From contig CAMWKN010000079.1 of assembly GCA_947174825.1 (NCBI GenBank), positions 1-6,869 of the forward strand: a DNA stretch of 6,869 bases, read 5' to 3'. Every line of letters starts with the position of its first letter. Position 1 is the first letter of the stretch. The notes under the pieces were generated by a model, which ran no database searches, had not been told where the DNA came from, and worked only from the letters and a program-made list of their open reading frames with translations. Origin of the DNA: an uncultured Clostridium sp. (GTDB taxonomy: Bacteria; Bacillota_A; Clostridia; Lachnospirales; Lachnospiraceae). Both the position numbers and the translations under genes were made by a program. Below, one piece after another: positions 5,725 to 6,869 of this stretch.

Positions 5725-6561
5725 AGTATTATTTTCTTCCTTTCTTGTATTTTTAGTAGTTTTCTGCTCCTTATTTGATTGCTTCGGAGTCAGGTGTTGG
5801 TACTCTAACCATCCCCTCATGATAACAGGGTCAGGTAATAGTTTTGTTGCCAGATGGCAAAGTTTGTTGGAATATCCATAGACGGATATATCTTTTCCAG
5901 CGGCAGCGTCGTGCAATGCTTTTCCAGCAACCCTGGCTGGATTATTCATACAGTGGAAATGGTGAATGGTTTTTGAGGCACCAATATCAGCACGCCGAAA
6001 CAGGGCGGTCTTAAGCCAACCGGGACATACTGCGGTTACATGAATGCCGCGGTCTTGTAATTCAATGTTTAGTGCCCGGGAGTAATTTTTCACAAATGCC
6101 TTGGTAGCGCTATACAGATTTAGGTAGGGCAGTGGCTGAAATGCTGCAATAGATGCAATATTTATGATGTGGCTGCCTTTGCCCATATAGGGAATACAGA
6201 TTAATCCCATAGCAACCACTCCCTTGATGTTTACATCAATCATATTTAGGGACTGGTTCAGATCCAGATCATCGTAGGAACAGAATTTGGCAAAACCGGC
6301 GCTGTTGACCAGTATTTTGATTCCTACCTTTTCTTTCTCCAGATTTTTTTGAAAGGCTTTTATTTGTTTTTTCTTGGATAGGTCTACTGGGAAAGTACGG
6401 ATTTTAGATCCCAGTTCCTCCGCAGTCTCCTGTAGTTTTCCCGGATGTCGTGCGATGCACCATACCTCATCTATGCTTTGAATGCGGACAATTTTGCGGG
6501 CAAATTCTTTGCCCAGTCCACTGCTGGCACCGGTTACGATGGCAATTCTTTTCTTTCTCAT
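4948..6561 (-). CDS. Short-chain dehydrogenase fused in frame to shikimate dehydrogenase (AroE)
   Basis: One 537-codon frame carries two enzymes. Residues 1 to about 257 are a classical short-chain dehydrogenase/reductase: TGASSGLG nucleotide loop at 10-17, R38 after beta-2 (suggesting NADPH), D60, NSAG at 86-89, N111, catalytic S137, Y150 and K154, and PG at 180-181. Its substrate cannot be told from sequence. Residues 280-537 are a complete AroE, which reduces 3-dehydroshikimate to shikimate in chorismate synthesis: HSYS at 291-294, NVTIPYK with catalytic K335, GAVNT, GHNTD with D371, GDGGAS at 395-400, NTSPVGMYP, and GLEMLVAQ with Q503. The linker (about 257-279) is hydrophilic, Lys/Asn/Thr-rich and A-rich in DNA. 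The start at 6561 follows AAAGGAG. The frame may be a true fusion, or two genes whose separating stop was lost; AroE could also start internally at 5724. Confidence 0.85.
   Translation of the reverse strand: MRKKRIAIVTGASSGLGKEFARKIVRIQSIDEVWCIARHPGKLQETAEELGSKIRTFPVDLSKKKQIKAFQKNLEKEKVGIKILVNSAGFAKFCSYDDLDLNQSLNMIDVNIKGVVAMGLICIPYMGKGSHIINIASIAAFQPLPYLNLYSATKAFVKNYSRALNIELQDRGIHVTAVCPGWLKTALFRRADIGASKTIHHFHCMNNPARVAGKALHDAAAGKDISVYGYSNKLCHLATKLLPDPVIMRGWLEYQHLTPKQSNKEQKTTKNTRKEENNTMDYGLIGGKLGHSYSKDIHEMLADYTYDLCPLTKEEFHPFMEKHAFRAINVTIPYKQDVIPYLYEMDANAEAIGAVNTIVNKDGKLYGHNTDFSGFLYMLQKHNISVQGKKCVVLGDGGASKAVVAVLKKCNAKEIIIVDVISTESAITYDELFEKHTDAQFIANTSPVGMYPNCDASPVDLSRFPHCEAVADVIYNPLETKLITQAKSLGMNGVNGLEMLVAQALYAIEFFLDTKLDESKIDEVYQKLYQEKASEQK
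5736..5743 (-). promoter_or_regulatory. Internal ribosome binding site before the AroE ATG
   Basis: AAAGGAAG on the - strand, 11 nt before ATG 5724, embedded in the A-rich linker of the SDR-AroE frame. It is weaker than the AAAGGAG of the upstream start but plausible, and would allow AroE to be made as a separate protein. Confidence 0.5.
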
Positions 6562-6566
6562 GTTGA

Positions 6567-6573
6567 CTCCTTT
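6567..6573 (-). promoter_or_regulatory. Ribosome binding site of the SDR-AroE gene
   Basis: AAAGGAG on the - strand, 5 nt before ATG 6561. It fixes this ATG as the start of the SDR domain, which then begins MRKKRIAIVTGASSG as expected for a classical SDR. Confidence 0.85.
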
Positions 6574-6577
6574 CCGG

Positions 6578-6610
6578 TGGATATACAGATTTAATGATTC
6601 TGTATATCCA
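6578..6610. promoter_or_regulatory. 12-bp inverted repeat, candidate operator over the transcription start
   Basis: TGGATATACAGA (6578-6589) and TCTGTATATCCA (6599-6610) are a perfect 12-bp inverted repeat with a 9-bp spacer. On the - strand it begins at the last base of the proposed -10 element and covers the expected transcription start near 6603, a usual place for a repressor operator. In a read-through RNA it would also fold into a hairpin ending just before the ribosome binding site. Confidence 0.7.
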
Positions 6611-6618
6611 TTGTATCA
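6610..6618 (-). promoter_or_regulatory. Extended -10 promoter for the SDR-AroE gene
   Basis: The - strand reads TGATACAAT (6618-6610): a TG-N motif joined to TACAAT, five of six matches to the -10 consensus. No good -35 is found 16-18 bp upstream (TAATGT at 6638-6633), which is tolerable for an extended -10 promoter or may indicate activator dependence. It sits at the junction of two inverted repeats. Confidence 0.5.
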
Positions 6619-6635
6619 GAGTTTTGCCTGATACA
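6612..6635. promoter_or_regulatory. 8-bp inverted repeat overlapping the -10 region
   Basis: TGTATCAG (6612-6619) and CTGATACA (6628-6635) are a perfect 8-bp inverted repeat with an 8-bp spacer, one base away from the 12-bp repeat. It covers the -10 element and the stretch up to about -32. Both repeats share TGTAT at the start of a half-site. No T-run follows on either strand, so a terminator is unlikely. Confidence 0.6.
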
Positions 6636-6681
6636 TTAGATGTTTTTTATAATATGATGTAATGTTTTTATATCTCTTTGG

Positions 6682-6869
6682 CTAGATTTCTGTCTGTTTG
6701 CTATGGCAAAGCCGCAATCCCACCAACATAATGATCGGAAAGACGATGGCAGAGAGAAGACCTAGTCGGAGATTATCCTGTAAGGCTGTGGAGATATAGC
6801 CGACAATGGTGGGACCAGAAGAACAGCCCATATCTCCGGCAAAGGCTAACAGGGCGAACATAGCAGTAC
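6682..6869 (-). CDS. C-terminal end of a membrane transporter, probably MFS (partial)
   Basis: The - strand frame enters from the right edge and ends with TAG at 6684-6682, giving the last 61 residues. It shows a helix with AMFALLAFAGDMGCSSGPT, a short linker (STALQDNLRLG), a final hydrophobic helix (LLSAIVFPIIMLVGLRL) and a polar end (CHSKQTEI). A Gly-Asp-x-Gly-x-x-x-Gly-Pro pattern in the next-to-last helix, followed by one last helix, is common at the end of 12-helix Major Facilitator proteins. The substrate cannot be inferred. Its stop is 120 bp before the SDR start on the same strand. No clear terminator lies between them, so some read-through into the SDR-AroE gene is possible. Confidence 0.65.
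   Translation of the reverse strand, partial: TAMFALLAFAGDMGCSSGPTIVGYISTALQDNLRLGLLSAIVFPIIMLVGLRLCHSKQTEI

Overview
The window looks like a chromosomal segment of an anaerobic Clostridia-type Firmicute, probably Lachnospiraceae. This is inferred from the rnfCDGEAB gene order, strong AGGAGG-type ribosome binding sites, moderate GC, A-rich spacers and an RnfB with many cysteines. No species can be named from the sequence alone.

Positions 1-4236 (+ strand) hold the 3' end of rnfC and complete rnfD, rnfG, rnfE, rnfA and rnfB. Together these encode the membrane RNF complex (ferredoxin:NAD+ oxidoreductase), which couples electron transfer from reduced ferredoxin to NAD+ with ion export across the cytoplasmic membrane. 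rnfD to rnfB are tightly packed, with an 11-nt overlap or gaps of 5 to 16 nt. A longer spacer of about 140 nt separates rnfC from the likely GTG start of rnfD and carries two hairpin-forming dyads. A strong intrinsic terminator at about 4256-4295 closes the operon.

Positions 4300-4917 hold a single-gene unit: a candidate promoter, a strong ribosome binding site and a 135-residue soluble protein of unknown function. It ends at a terminator that can work in both directions and also serves the convergent gene from the right.

Positions 4948-6561 (- strand) are one uninterrupted 537-codon frame. It joins a classical short-chain dehydrogenase/reductase (residues 1 to about 257) to a complete shikimate dehydrogenase, AroE (residues 280-537). 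The linker is short, hydrophilic and A-rich in DNA, and contains an internal ribosome binding site and ATG. The leader of this gene (6562-6640) has an extended -10 promoter bracketed by two adjacent perfect inverted repeats, a layout typical of operator control. The right edge (6682-6869, - strand) is the C-terminal end of a membrane protein, probably an MFS transporter.

The main items for follow-up are the SDR-AroE composite frame, the acidic residue at the cofactor-specificity position of its AroE half, the double-dyad promoter, the four-cysteine tail of RnfE and the hairpin-bearing rnfC-rnfD spacer. No wholly new multi-gene system is evident.
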